Made by a program: the position numbers and the translations under genes
Shown here: positions 36,156-44,586 of the stretch, piece after piece
Layout of the letters: each line of letters opens with the position of its first letter
Position numbering within the stretch: the stretch's first letter is position 1
Notes under the pieces: generated by a model
Databases searched by the model: none
The model's input: only the letters and a program-made list of their open reading frames with translations
Told to the model about the DNA's origin: nothing
Source: Pseudomonas cremoris
GTDB taxonomy: Bacteria; Pseudomonadota; Gammaproteobacteria; Pseudomonadales; Pseudomonadaceae
DNA length: 64,000 bases
Direction: 5' to 3'
Assembly: GCF_014230465.1 (NCBI RefSeq)
Contig: NZ_JAAXCY010000009.1
Span: 124,001 to 188,000 of the forward strand

Positions 36156-37034
36156 ATGACTGTCAGCACACCCCTCTCCGGCGTCAACCATCCCTTCAAA
36201 GGCATTTTGCTGATTGTACTGGCGACGTTCCTGTTCTCCAGCCACGACGCCTTGTCCAAATACCTGGCCGGGTTCTACCCGATCGTGATGGTGGTGTGGG
36301 CGCGCTACCTGGTGCACACACTGTTGATGGCCGGAATTTTCCTGCCGCAATCGGGCTTGCGCGTGCTGCGCAGCAAACGGCCAGGGATGCAGGTGGTGCG
36401 CGCCTTGTGCCTGTTGGGCACGAGCCTGTTTTTTACGGCGGCGCTGCACTATATCCCGCTGGCGGAAGCCACGGCGGTGAACTTCCTGGCGCCGATCCTG
36501 GTGACGGCGCTTTCGGTACCGCTGCTCGGTGAACACGTCACCCGTGGCCAGTGGCTGGCGGTTATCTGCGGGTTTGTCGGCGTGCTGATCATCATCCACC
36601 CCGGCGGCGAGCTGTTCACCCCGGCGGTACTGCTGCCGCTGTGCTCGGCGCTGTTCTTCTGCTTCTACCAACTGCTCACGCGCATCCTCAGCCAATACGA
36701 CACTCCCACCACCAGCAACTTCTTTGCCGGGCTGTGCAACACCTTGGTGATGAGTGCGCTGGTGCCGTTCTTCTGGCAGATCCCGACGCTGTGGCATGGT
36801 GCGTTGATGCTGGCGCTGGGCACCTGCGGGATGACCGCGCACTTGATGTTGACCCAGGCGTTCCGCTTTGCGGCGCCGGCCTTGTTGGCGCCGTTTGGCT
36901 ATTGCCAGATCGTGTTTGCGGGGTTGTTGGGCTGGCTGGTGTTCAGTCATACCCCCGACGTGACCACGGTGGTCGGCATCGGGGTGATCTGCATGAGCGG
37001 GTTGGCCGCTGCCTGGCAGCAGCGGCGCCGATAG
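36156..37034 (+). CDS. EamA/DMT family transporter
   Basis: 292 residues from ATG at 36156 with AAGAGA upstream; ATG 36141 is possible. Ten helices in two EamA halves, with FSSHDALSKYLAGFYP in the first and CGMTAHLMLTQAFRFAAPALLAPFGYCQIVFA in the second. Similar to the RhaT/DMT proteins that export amino acids or other small metabolites. Convergent with the quinate-island MFS gene. Confidence 0.88.
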   Translation: MTVSTPLSGVNHPFKGILLIVLATFLFSSHDALSKYLAGFYPIVMVVWARYLVHTLLMAGIFLPQSGLRVLRSKRPGMQVVRALCLLGTSLFFTAALHYIPLAEATAVNFLAPILVTALSVPLLGEHVTRGQWLAVICGFVGVLIIIHPGGELFTPAVLLPLCSALFFCFYQLLTRILSQYDTPTTSNFFAGLCNTLVMSALVPFFWQIPTLWHGALMLALGTCGMTAHLMLTQAFRFAAPALLAPFGYCQIVFAGLLGWLVFSHTPDVTTVVGIGVICMSGLAAAWQQRRR

Positions 37035-37047
37035 CTCGGACTGTGGC

Positions 37048-38382
37048 TTAGACGTCTACGGTAGGAATCTTGCGCGGTGCCATGAAGTACATCCACGTCA
37101 GCGCCAGGAAGTACATCGCCGGGATCAGCGTGAACAACACGGTGTAGTTGTTGTTGGTCACGGTGAGGATGTGGCCGACGATCTGGGTCATGAACATGCC
37201 GCCGATAGCCGCGCACATGCCGCCGAAACCGAACACCGTGCTCATCATGTGCTTGGGCGTGTAGTCCATCACCAGGCTCCAGATGTTCGCGGTCCAGGCC
37301 TGGTGCGCGCCGATGGCCAGGGAGATGGCGAACACCGCGACCCACAGTTGGCTTGAACCGGCCGCCATGATCACGCCGACGATGCAGCAGGCAAACAGCA
37401 GCATCGACAACAACCGCGCCTTGATCGAGTTCATCCCACGGCCGATCAGGAACGACGACAGAATCCCCCCACCCACGCTGCCGAAGTCGGCGGTCAGGTA
37501 AATGATGATCAGCGGGATACCCATCTGGGTCACGTTGATGCCCAGGTTGTATTGCTGGTTCAAGAACGGAGGCAGCCAGTACAGGTAGAACCAGAACACC
37601 GGGGCGGTCAGGGCGTAGGCGATGGCGAAGGCCCAGGTGCCGCGCATGCGCAGGATGCGGCTGAACGGTACGCCGGGTTGTTCCGGTTCGACTTGCTGTT
37701 GTACGTAGTCTAGTTCGGATTGTTTAACCGTCGGATGGTCTTCCGGGTTGTAGTACTTCAACCCCCAGAACACCAACCAGATCACGCCCAGTGCCGCCAT
37801 GCACAGGAACGCCGCCTGCCAGCCCCACACATGCAGGATCAGTGGCAGCAGCATTGGCGTCATCATCGCGCCGACGTTGGTGCCAGCGTTGAAGATACCG
37901 GTAGCCACCGCGCGCTCACCGGCGGGGAACCACAGCCGAGTGGTCTTGACGCAAGCCGGGTAGTTGGCGGCTTCGGTCAGCCCGAGGATAAAGCGGCAGA
38001 CCATAAAACCTACCGCCGACGTCGCCAAGCCGTGGGCACCGGTGGCCAGGCTCCACAGCAGCACGGCGCAGAAGAACACGCGCTTCACGCCCACCCGGTC
38101 GATCAAGCGGCCCTGCAGCACAAAGCCGATGGCATAACCGACCTGGAACCAGAAGTTGATGTTGGCGTAGTCCATCGCCGTCCAGCTCATTTCCTTGGCG
38201 AGGATCGGCTGCATCACGCCCAGGGCGGCGCGGTCGATGTAGTTCAGGGTGGTAGCGAAGAACACCAGGGCCAGCATGCCCCAGCGAGTTTTACCCACGG
38301 CCAGGGCGCCGCGGATCTTGTCGCCGATGCCGGCGTGCGGGGTGCCCGGGCGCTCGGCCAGGACGGAGTTTTGCGAAGGCAT
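37048..38382 (-). CDS. MFS transporter, anion:cation symporter type (probable quinate/shikimate uptake)
   Basis: 444 residues, twelve helices. It has LNYIDRAALGVMQPIL in helix 1 and the loop GRLIDRVGVKRVFF between helices 2 and 3, as in the ExuT/ACS family that takes up sugar acids and aromatic acids. It is divergent from quiC, in a cluster with aroQ, aroE and a TetR gene. This makes quinate, shikimate or dehydroshikimate the likely cargo (inference from context). Confidence 0.85.
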   Translation of the reverse strand: MPSQNSVLAERPGTPHAGIGDKIRGALAVGKTRWGMLALVFFATTLNYIDRAALGVMQPILAKEMSWTAMDYANINFWFQVGYAIGFVLQGRLIDRVGVKRVFFCAVLLWSLATGAHGLATSAVGFMVCRFILGLTEAANYPACVKTTRLWFPAGERAVATGIFNAGTNVGAMMTPMLLPLILHVWGWQAAFLCMAALGVIWLVFWGLKYYNPEDHPTVKQSELDYVQQQVEPEQPGVPFSRILRMRGTWAFAIAYALTAPVFWFYLYWLPPFLNQQYNLGINVTQMGIPLIIIYLTADFGSVGGGILSSFLIGRGMNSIKARLLSMLLFACCIVGVIMAAGSSQLWVAVFAISLAIGAHQAWTANIWSLVMDYTPKHMMSTVFGFGGMCAAIGGMFMTQIVGHILTVTNNNYTVLFTLIPAMYFLALTWMYFMAPRKIPTVDV

Positions 38383-38502
38383 GAGGTCGTACCCGTTTTT
38401 GAAATTTTTATGGTGTGTTTTGGGTCTTCTTTGCGTGGTCGATGGTGCGCAGCGGTTAAAAAATCGTCAATTCGCCAAAGGGGCATAGTGTTCGATAATC
38501 GC

Positions 38503-38530
38503 ACCAAAAACTAACCGGTTCGTACATTTT
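38503..38530 (+). promoter_or_regulatory. Candidate TetR operator upstream of quiC
   Basis: ACCAAAAACTAACCGGTTCG followed by TACATTTT. Includes the palindrome AACCGGTT. ACTAACC and GTACATTTT recur in the same order and the same orientation relative to the gene upstream of aroQ (42683-42708). Lies between the MFS and quiC starts, so it could serve both. Confidence 0.5.
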
Positions 38531-38593
38531 AATTGCTGCGGGTAGGCTGGGGGCGAATAATTTGCCATAAACAACAATTGCCGGGAGTCGTCC

Positions 38594-40495
38594 ATGCAAC
38601 GTTCCATTGCCACTGTTTCCTTGAGCGGCACCCTGCCGGAAAAGCTCGAAGCCATTGCCGCCGCCGGGTTCGACGGTGTGGAAATCTTCGAAAACGACTT
38701 GTTGTATTACGACGGCAGTCCCCGGGAAGTTAGGCAGATGTGTGCCGACCTCGGCATTGCCATCACCTTGTTCCAGCCGTTTCGCGACTTTGAAGGCTGC
38801 CGCCGTGACCGCCTGGCGCGCAACCTGGAGCGTGCCGAGCGCAAGTTCGACTTGATGCAGGAACTGGGCACCGACCTGGTGCTGGTGTGCAGCAACGCCT
38901 CGGCGGATTCGGTGGGTGATGAACGCATCCTGCTGGACGATCTCGGCCTGCTGGCCGAACATGCCGGTCGCCGTGGTTTGCGTATTGGCTATGAGGCGCT
39001 GGCCTGGGGCAAGCATGTGAACACCTGGCAACAGGTGTGGAACCTGGTGCGTCAGGTCGATCACCCGGCCTTGGGTGTGCTGCTCGACAGCTTCCACACC
39101 CTGTCCCTCAAGGGCGATCCAAGCGCCATCGCCGAGATCCCGGGCGACAAGATCTTCTTTGTGCAAATGGCCGACGCGCCGATCCTGGCCATGGACGTGC
39201 TGGAGTGGAGTCGGCATTTCCGCTGTTTCCCCGGCCAAGGCGAATTCGACTTGGCGGGGTTCCTGGCGCCGATCATCAAGAGTGGCTACACCGGGCCCTT
39301 GTCCCTGGAAATTTTCAACGACGGTTTCCGCGCCGCACCCACCCGTGCGAATGCGGCGGATGGTTTGCGCTCGTTGCTGTACCTGGAAGAGAAAACCCGC
39401 GAGCGTTTGAAACAGGAAGTGCCGGCGCAACCGGTGGAGATCCTGTTTGATACCCCGCCTGCCAGTGAATACGACGGCATCGAGTTCCTGGAATTCGCCG
39501 TGGATGAAAGCCTCGGCGCCAAGTTGACGCATTGGCTGGAGCGCCTGGGCTTCGTCAAGGCCGGGCAGCACCGCTCCAAGAGCGTGAGCCTGCTGCGCCA
39601 GGGCGATATCAACCTGATCCTCAACTGCGAACCCTATTCCTTCGCTCACAACTTCTTTGAAGCCCACGGGCCGTCGTTGTGCGCCACGGCGGTGCGGGTC
39701 AAGGACAGCGCCAAGGCCCTGGAGCGGGCGGTGGCTTACAAGGGCCAGCCTTATCGCGGCCTGGTCGGGCCCAACGAGCTGGAATTGGCAGCGGTGCGTG
39801 CACCGGATGGCAGCCTGATCTACCTCGTTGACCAAAACGAAGGCGGGATTTATGACACCGACTTCAACCTGCAACCGGCCAACACGTCCAGCGGTGGCTT
39901 GCTGCGCATTGACCACATGGCCATGGCGCTGCCGGCCGACAGCCTCGACAGCTGGGTGCTGTTCTACAAGAGCCTGCTGGATTTCGAAGCCGACGACGAA
40001 GTGGTGCTGCCCGACCCGTATGGCCTGGTGAAAAGCCGCGCATTGCGCAGCCGCTGCAGCTCGATCCGCCTGCCGCTGAATATTTCCGAGAACCGCAACA
40101 CTGCCATTTCCCACGCGTTGTCGAGCTATCGCGGCTCAGGTGTGCACCACATTGCCTTCGACTGTGCGGATATTTTCGCCGAGGTACGCCGGGCCAAAGA
40201 GGCGGGTGTACCGCTGCTGGATATTCCGCTCAACTACTACGACGACCTGGCGGCGCGGTTTGATTTTGACGACGAGTTCCTCAGCGAGCTGGCGTATTAC
40301 AACGTGCTGTACGACCGCGACGCGCAGGGCGGTGAGTTGTTTCACGTGTACACCGAGCCGTTCGAAGGGCGGTTTTTCTTTGAGATCATCCAGCGTAAGA
40401 ACGGTTATGCCGGCTATGGTGCGGCCAACGTGGCAGTGCGCTTGGCGGCAATGGCCAAATCGCGCAGCGGCGCGGTACGACAGGCCCGTTTATAA
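38594..40495 (+). CDS. quiC1: 3-dehydroshikimate dehydratase, fused to HPPD-like domain
   Basis: 633 residues. The N-terminal TIM barrel (about 1-280) is a xylose-isomerase-like dehydratase with the metal ligands Glu134, Asp165, Gln191 and Glu239 in exactly the positions reported for Pseudomonas QuiC1. The C-terminal half (about 295-620) is a vicinal-oxygen-chelate domain resembling 4-hydroxyphenylpyruvate dioxygenase (IDHMAMALP, GVHHIAFDC, FFEIIQRKNGYAGYG). Converts 3-dehydroshikimate to protocatechuate, which leads quinate and shikimate into the beta-ketoadipate pathway. Followed by the TetR gene. Confidence 0.95.
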   Translation: MQRSIATVSLSGTLPEKLEAIAAAGFDGVEIFENDLLYYDGSPREVRQMCADLGIAITLFQPFRDFEGCRRDRLARNLERAERKFDLMQELGTDLVLVCSNASADSVGDERILLDDLGLLAEHAGRRGLRIGYEALAWGKHVNTWQQVWNLVRQVDHPALGVLLDSFHTLSLKGDPSAIAEIPGDKIFFVQMADAPILAMDVLEWSRHFRCFPGQGEFDLAGFLAPIIKSGYTGPLSLEIFNDGFRAAPTRANAADGLRSLLYLEEKTRERLKQEVPAQPVEILFDTPPASEYDGIEFLEFAVDESLGAKLTHWLERLGFVKAGQHRSKSVSLLRQGDINLILNCEPYSFAHNFFEAHGPSLCATAVRVKDSAKALERAVAYKGQPYRGLVGPNELELAAVRAPDGSLIYLVDQNEGGIYDTDFNLQPANTSSGGLLRIDHMAMALPADSLDSWVLFYKSLLDFEADDEVVLPDPYGLVKSRALRSRCSSIRLPLNISENRNTAISHALSSYRGSGVHHIAFDCADIFAEVRRAKEAGVPLLDIPLNYYDDLAARFDFDDEFLSELAYYNVLYDRDAQGGELFHVYTEPFEGRFFFEIIQRKNGYAGYGAANVAVRLAAMAKSRSGAVRQARL

Positions 40496-40572
40496 GGGCC
40501 GGCGAGGTGCTTCCTTCGGGAAGCATCGCAGCCCATAATCACCGCCTGCATAACACTGGCCGTGAGCGCAAC

Positions 40573-41214
40573 ATGACTTCCGAAGCACCGCGCAAGAGTC
40601 GCAAGAACAACCCGGAAAAGACCCGCGAAAACATCCTCCAGGAAGCGGTCGTCGAGTTCGTCCAGCAGGGCCTGTCCGGCGCTCGCGTGGACGCCATCGC
40701 CGAGCGCATCCACACCTCCAAACGCATGATCTATTACTACTTCGGCAGCAAGGAGCAGTTGTACGTCGAGGTGCTGGAAAAGCTCTACGGCGACATCCGC
40801 AACACCGAAACCCGCATGAACCTCACCGCCCTGGAGCCGCGCGAAGCGATCCGGCGGCTGGTGGAGTTCACCTTTGATCACCACGACCAGAACGTGGACT
40901 TCGTGCGTATCGTCAGCATCGAAAATATCCACAACGCCGAATACGTGAAGCGTTCGGATTCGATCAAGGCAATGAACAGCAACATCCTTGAAGCACTGGG
41001 TGCGACCCTGCGACGTGGTGCCGAGATGGGGTTGTTTCGCGAGGGGCTGGAGCCGCTGGATGTGCATTTGCTGATCAACTCATTCAGCTTCTACCGGGTG
41101 TCCAACCGGCATACGTTCAGTGAGATTTTTCAGATCGAGCTGTCGGATGAAGCGATCAAACAGCGGCATCGGGAGATGATTTGTGAGTCGGTGATGCGGT
41201 ACCTCCAGGCCTGA
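40573..41214 (+). CDS. TetR/AcrR family regulator of the quinate cluster
   Basis: 213 residues from ATG at 40573. N-terminal HTH (about 18-65: TRENILQEAVVEFVQQGLSGARVDAIAERI, SKRMIYYYFGSKEQLY) and a helical C-terminal ligand domain. It sits 77 bases after quiC1 and converges on aroE, inside the catabolic island. It is therefore the likely repressor acting at the motif shared by the quiC and aroQ promoters (inference). Confidence 0.9.
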   Translation: MTSEAPRKSRKNNPEKTRENILQEAVVEFVQQGLSGARVDAIAERIHTSKRMIYYYFGSKEQLYVEVLEKLYGDIRNTETRMNLTALEPREAIRRLVEFTFDHHDQNVDFVRIVSIENIHNAEYVKRSDSIKAMNSNILEALGATLRRGAEMGLFREGLEPLDVHLLINSFSFYRVSNRHTFSEIFQIELSDEAIKQRHREMICESVMRYLQA

Positions 41215-41238
41215 AAATCTCGGCACTGAAATGCATTC

Positions 41239-41331
41239 AATGTGGGAGCGGGCTTGCTCGCGAAGGCGGTGGTTCAGTCAACTCATAGGGTGAATGACAC
41301 ACCGCCTTCGCGAGCAAGCCCGCTCCCACAT
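41239..41331. repeat. REPIN (inverted REP doublet)
   Basis: AATGTGGGAGCGGGCTTGC and its reverse complement; the outer arms extend as CGAAGGCGGTG/CACCGCCTTCG. Between the convergent tetR and aroE genes. Confidence 0.9.
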
Positions 41332-41351
41332 GTTGATTTTCATTTTGCCAG

Positions 41352-42200
41352 TTAGCCATCCATGCTCTGAAAATGCGCCAACATCCGCTGTGCATCCGGC
41401 GCTTCGCCACTGAACAACTCAAACGCTTTCACCGCCTGGAACACCGCCATATTGCCGCCATCCAGCGTACGGCATCCCAAGGCGCGGGCGTCGCGCAGCA
41501 GTTCGGTTTCCAGCGGGAAATACACAATTTCGGCCACCCATAACTCGGCCCGCAACAGGGTTGCCGGAACCGGTGTGCCCGGCAATTTGGCCATGCCCAT
41601 CGGCGTGGTGTTCACCAACCCATCCGCCTCGGCCATGGCATTTTCCAGGTGCTTGCCGACCTGAGCGCGCCCAGGGCCGAAACGTTGGGCGAGGTTGTCT
41701 ACCAAGTCGCGGGCGCGGGTGGTGTCCACGTCAAAAATACTCAACTGCTCCACACCTTCTGCCAGCAGTGCATGGGCCACGGCTGCGCCTGCGCCACCCG
41801 CGCCCATTTGCACCACGCGTTGGCGAGCCACGTCATTCAGGTTGCGCCGAAAACCTTCGGCAAAGCCCAGGCAGTCGGTGTTGTGGCCGATGCGTTTGCC
41901 GTCCTTGAACACCACGGTATTGACCGCGCCAATGCCCCTGGCCTCATCGGACAAATCGTCAAGCAACGCCAGAACCGCCTGCTTGCACGGGTAGGTAATG
42001 TTCAGCCCGGTGAAGTGCATCAACTCGGCGGCGTCCAGCAGGTCGGGCAGGGCGTTGATGTCCAGTTGCAGCGGCTCAAGGTCGATCAGGCGGTACAGGT
42101 AGCGCAGGCCTTGTGCGTCAGCTTCCTGTTCATGCAGGGCCGGGGTGCGGGAAGCCTGGATGCCGGCGCCGATCAGGCCGGCGAGGATGCGCGGCTTCAT
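41352..42200 (-). CDS. aroE: Shikimate/quinate dehydrogenase, probably NAD-dependent
   Basis: 282 residues. Substrate domain: [12 protein letters not shown] replaces the usual HSxSPxxHN of biosynthetic AroE. The catalytic Lys (NITYPCK) and Asp (GHNTDCLGF) are kept. Nucleotide domain: [14 protein letters not shown] followed by IFDVDTTRA; housekeeping AroE has NRT-type residues there to hold the NADP phosphate, and an Asp favours NAD. This fits a catabolic dehydrogenase that oxidises quinate or shikimate. Overlaps aroQ by four bases. Confidence 0.88.
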   Translation of the reverse strand: MKPRILAGLIGAGIQASRTPALHEQEADAQGLRYLYRLIDLEPLQLDINALPDLLDAAELMHFTGLNITYPCKQAVLALLDDLSDEARGIGAVNTVVFKDGKRIGHNTDCLGFAEGFRRNLNDVARQRVVQMGAGGAGAAVAHALLAEGVEQLSIFDVDTTRARDLVDNLAQRFGPGRAQVGKHLENAMAEADGLVNTTPMGMAKLPGTPVPATLLRAELWVAEIVYFPLETELLRDARALGCRTLDGGNMAVFQAVKAFELFSGEAPDAQRMLAHFQSMDG

Positions 42201-42646
42201 CGGTTTACCCCTTTCAACAGCTGGCTGAAATGCTCCAGCGCCAGGTGGTAACCATGGCTGCCAAAACCGGCCAGCACGGCCTTGGCGATGGGCGACACGA
42301 ACGAGTGATGCCGGAACGCCTCACGGGCATGCACGTTGGACAAATGCACTTCGATCACCGGCACTTCGCTGGCTACCAGTGCGTCGCGGATGGCCACCGA
42401 AGTGTGGGTCCAGGCTGCCGGGTTGATCACGATGCCGGCACAGCGGGTGCGGGCGCCGTGAATCCAGTCCAGCAGCTCGCCTTCGTGGTTAGTCTGGCGG
42501 AATTCGATTTTCAGACCGAGTTGTTCAGCGCTGCGGCCACACAGGGCGGCGACGTCGGCCAGGGTTTCGTGGCCGTAGGTGGCGGGCTCGCGGGTGCCGA
42601 GCAAGTTGAGGTTGGGGCCGTTGAGCACCAGCACGATAGGCAGCAT
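42197..42646 (-). CDS. aroQ: Type II 3-dehydroquinate dehydratase
   Basis: 149 residues. [13 protein letters not shown] carries the early substrate loop with the catalytic Arg, next to the Tyr in [24 protein letters not shown] and [17 protein letters not shown] complete the active site with His101-type and Arg residues. Interconverts 3-dehydroquinate and 3-dehydroshikimate. First gene of the aroQ-aroE pair (ATGA overlap); in this context it probably runs in the catabolic direction. Confidence 0.94.
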   Translation of the reverse strand: MLPIVLVLNGPNLNLLGTREPATYGHETLADVAALCGRSAEQLGLKIEFRQTNHEGELLDWIHGARTRCAGIVINPAAWTHTSVAIRDALVASEVPVIEVHLSNVHAREAFRHHSFVSPIAKAVLAGFGSHGYHLALEHFSQLLKGVNR

Positions 42647-42682
42647 AGAGGGGTCTCCATTGTTCTTGTAGGTTGTGGAGAT

Positions 42683-42708
42683 AAAATGTACTGGTTAGTT
42701 AATTTGGT
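42683..42708 (-). promoter_or_regulatory. Candidate TetR operator upstream of aroQ
   Basis: Read on the minus strand: ACCAAATTAACTAACC followed by AGTACATTTT. Shares ACCAAA, ACTAACC and GTACATTTT with the site before quiC at 38503, with a 4-base length difference in the middle. A TTGACC just upstream could be the -35 of aroQ, so a bound repressor would block it. Confidence 0.5.
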
Positions 42709-42786
42709 CAATTGATGGCAGCGGATGTGTTCGATTACCGAACTGTTAATCGGACCTTTCGGACGTGGAATCAGATTAGATATCAA

Positions 42787-42816
42787 TTGAAAATCATTCT
42801 CGACAACGCTTAAGAT
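42787..42816 (+). promoter_or_regulatory. hasI promoter with Fur-box-like site
   Basis: TTGAAA (42787-42792) and TAAGAT (42811-42816) are 18 bases apart. TGAAAATCATTCTCG at 42788-42802 matches the 15-base Fur core TGAGAATGATTCTCA at 12 positions and overlaps the -35. Iron-replete Fur should shut off hasI here. Confidence 0.65.
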
Positions 42817-42851
42817 GCCCGCCTGTTTCCTTTACATTCCAGGGAGTCGGT

Positions 42852-43373
42852 TTGTCGGACGTGGATCTCAGAGGCCTGTTTCTCAAGCATGCCGATACCC
42901 TGCGCGGGTATCTGGCGCGCAAGGTACGGGACCCGCAGTTGGCCGCAGACCTAGTGCAGGAGAGCTTCCTGCGCCTGGCCGAAAAACCGGCCGGCGAGCG
43001 CATCGACAACTCCCAGGGCTATCTCTATCGAACGGCGAGCAATCTGCTGATCGACCATATTCGCCAGGAAGCGCGGCGCAAGACAGACTCCGTGCCCCAC
43101 GAGGCGCTGGCCGAGATTGAAGATGAAGTGGCCGGGTTGGAGGCTCAGGCAATGGCGCAGCAACAGCGACAGGCATTGAAGCAGGCACTGGCGGAATTGC
43201 CGGAACGCACCCAGCAGATCTTCCGTCTGAACCGCATCGAAGGCATGACCCACGCCCAGGTCGCCCGGCACCTGGACATTTCCGACAGCTCCGTGCAAAA
43301 GCATCTGGCCAAGGCCCTGGCCTACGTGATGCAGCGCCTGCAGGAAGGCGAGGTGGCACCATCCGACGAATGA
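42852..43373 (+). CDS. hasI: ECF sigma factor HasI
   Basis: 173 residues from TTG at 42852, preceded by AGGGAG. Region 2 (about 10-75: LRGYLARKVRDPQLAADLVQESFLRLAE, YLYRTASNLLIDHIRQ) and region 4 (about 110-160: LPERTQQIFRLNRIEGMTHAQVARHLDISDSSVQKHLAKAL) are complete, as in the FecI family. Acts with HasS to transcribe the heme uptake genes when HasR is occupied by heme-HasA. Confidence 0.93.
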   Translation: MSDVDLRGLFLKHADTLRGYLARKVRDPQLAADLVQESFLRLAEKPAGERIDNSQGYLYRTASNLLIDHIRQEARRKTDSVPHEALAEIEDEVAGLEAQAMAQQQRQALKQALAELPERTQQIFRLNRIEGMTHAQVARHLDISDSSVQKHLAKALAYVMQRLQEGEVAPSDE

Positions 43374-43405
43374 ATTACCGAAAAACGCCAGGTCAGACGT
43401 CACAG

Positions 43406-43417
43406 CGTTATATAACG
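43406..43417. repeat. 12-base palindrome between hasI and hasS
   Basis: CGTTATATAACG is a perfect palindrome, 20 bases before the GTG start of hasS. It may be a protein-binding site or a chance AT-rich sequence. Confidence 0.4.
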
Positions 43418-43436
43418 AAAAATTCGAGATTCACAC

Positions 43437-44435
43437 GTGAATAGCCAGGGTCCGCAACAGCACAGCATTACCGAGGCGGCCGCCGAATGGGCGGTGCGCT
43501 TGCACGCCGGTGCCCTGACCGAACAGGAGCAGGCCGAACTGCGGCATTGGATCGCCTGCGACAGCCGCCACGAAGCGGCATTGCGGTTTGCCGAGCAGAC
43601 CTGGGCGGCCTTGGGTGACGTGCATAAAGACGAGCCGGTGCATCGCCAGCGTCCGGCCACGGCAGCGATGCCTCAGCGCCGTCCCAAGCGCCGAAGGCCA
43701 TGGCAACGTGCGGCCGCCGTGGCGTTGGTCGTGGTGGTGGCGGGCGTGGGCTGGGTGCGTGGGCCGGATGTTCTGCTGCGCATGCAGGCTGACTACATCA
43801 CCGACAAGGGCGAAATGCGTACTGTGCACCTGGCCGATGGCAGCACGGTGGAGTTGGATTCCGCGAGTGCCATCCGTCTGGAGTACGACGGTGTGCAGCG
43901 GCGTATCAGCCTGATCCAGGGCTCGGCGATTTTTGATGTGGCGCCCATGGTGGGCGAGGAAACCCGGCCATTCGTGGTGCAAAGCGCTGGCGGGCAGACC
44001 CGTGCGCTGGGCACGCGATTCGTGGTGGAGCGCGAGGCGGATCGCCAGGCCTGGGTGGGTGTGTTGCAACACAGCGTCGCGGTCACTTTGCAGGCCTCAC
44101 CCCAGGAGGGCTCGACGGACAGGGTGCTCAAGGAGGGCCAGGCGGCACGTTACAGCGCGCAGGAAGGCATCGTGCCCCTCGATCAATTCGATGTGGAGCG
44201 CGCCACCAGTTGGCGGCGTGGCGTGCTGATCTTTGACCGGCAACCGCTGGCCAAGGTCATCGAGCAGCTCAACCAGTACCGCCCTGGGCGCGTGCTGCTG
44301 GCAGACTCGGACCTGGGTGAGCGAGAGGTCAGCGGTGTGTTCCGCCTCGACATGCTCGACACGGCGCTCGCTACCTTGACCCAGGAACTCCAAGTGCAAC
44401 GCTTGGACCTGGCAGGCCTCAGCCTGATCTATTGA
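43437..44435 (+). CDS. hasS: FecR-family anti-sigma factor HasS
   Basis: 332 residues from GTG at 43437. Cytoplasmic N-terminal DUF4880-type domain with conserved Trp (EAAAEWAVRLHAG, about 10-60), a basic stretch and one transmembrane helix (AAAVALVVVVAGVGWV, about 90-106). The periplasmic FecR domain has MRTVHLADGSTVELDSASAIRL, and an STN-like end (to LAGLSLIY) should contact the HasR signalling domain. Binds HasI and releases it on heme uptake. Confidence 0.92.
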   Translation: MNSQGPQQHSITEAAAEWAVRLHAGALTEQEQAELRHWIACDSRHEAALRFAEQTWAALGDVHKDEPVHRQRPATAAMPQRRPKRRRPWQRAAAVALVVVVAGVGWVRGPDVLLRMQADYITDKGEMRTVHLADGSTVELDSASAIRLEYDGVQRRISLIQGSAIFDVAPMVGEETRPFVVQSAGGQTRALGTRFVVEREADRQAWVGVLQHSVAVTLQASPQEGSTDRVLKEGQAARYSAQEGIVPLDQFDVERATSWRRGVLIFDRQPLAKVIEQLNQYRPGRVLLADSDLGEREVSGVFRLDMLDTALATLTQELQVQRLDLAGLSLIY

Positions 44436-44443
44436 TAAGCCCG

Positions 44444-44462
44444 GTGGGAGGCCTTCTCCCAC
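44444..44462 (+). repeat. Hairpin between hasS and hasR
   Basis: GTGGGAG-GCCTT-CTCCCAC, a perfect 7-base stem with no T-run after it. Starts 8 bases after the hasS stop; likely an mRNA stability or processing element rather than a full terminator. Confidence 0.65.
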
Positions 44463-44537
44463 TTGATCAAAACCCCCGCCAAAAAAAACTTTCAAAAAAA
44501 CCTTACTGACTTCCTGCGCGTCGTACGTCTTGCTAGG

Positions 44538-44552
44538 TGAGAAGCATTCGCA
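44538..44552 (+). promoter_or_regulatory. Fur-box-like site upstream of hasR
   Basis: TGAGAAGCATTCGCA matches the Fur core TGAGAATGATTCTCA at 12 of 15 positions and lies 34 bases before the hasR start. CGTACGTC at 44520-44527 resembles the -10 of ECF promoters and may be the HasI-dependent start. Confidence 0.55.
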
Positions 44553-44586
44553 TAAACAAAAAACGCTTAGCGCAGGGAAACCAGAA

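Noticed and set aside
38456..40114. 552-codon minus-strand frame across quiC1
   Set aside because: Antisense shadow; quiC1 on the plus strand has exact active-site residues.
2933..41331. Regular repeats considered as a CRISPR array
   Set aside because: Copies are scattered over tens of kilobases in separate gaps, with inverted arms and no spacer array or cas genes.
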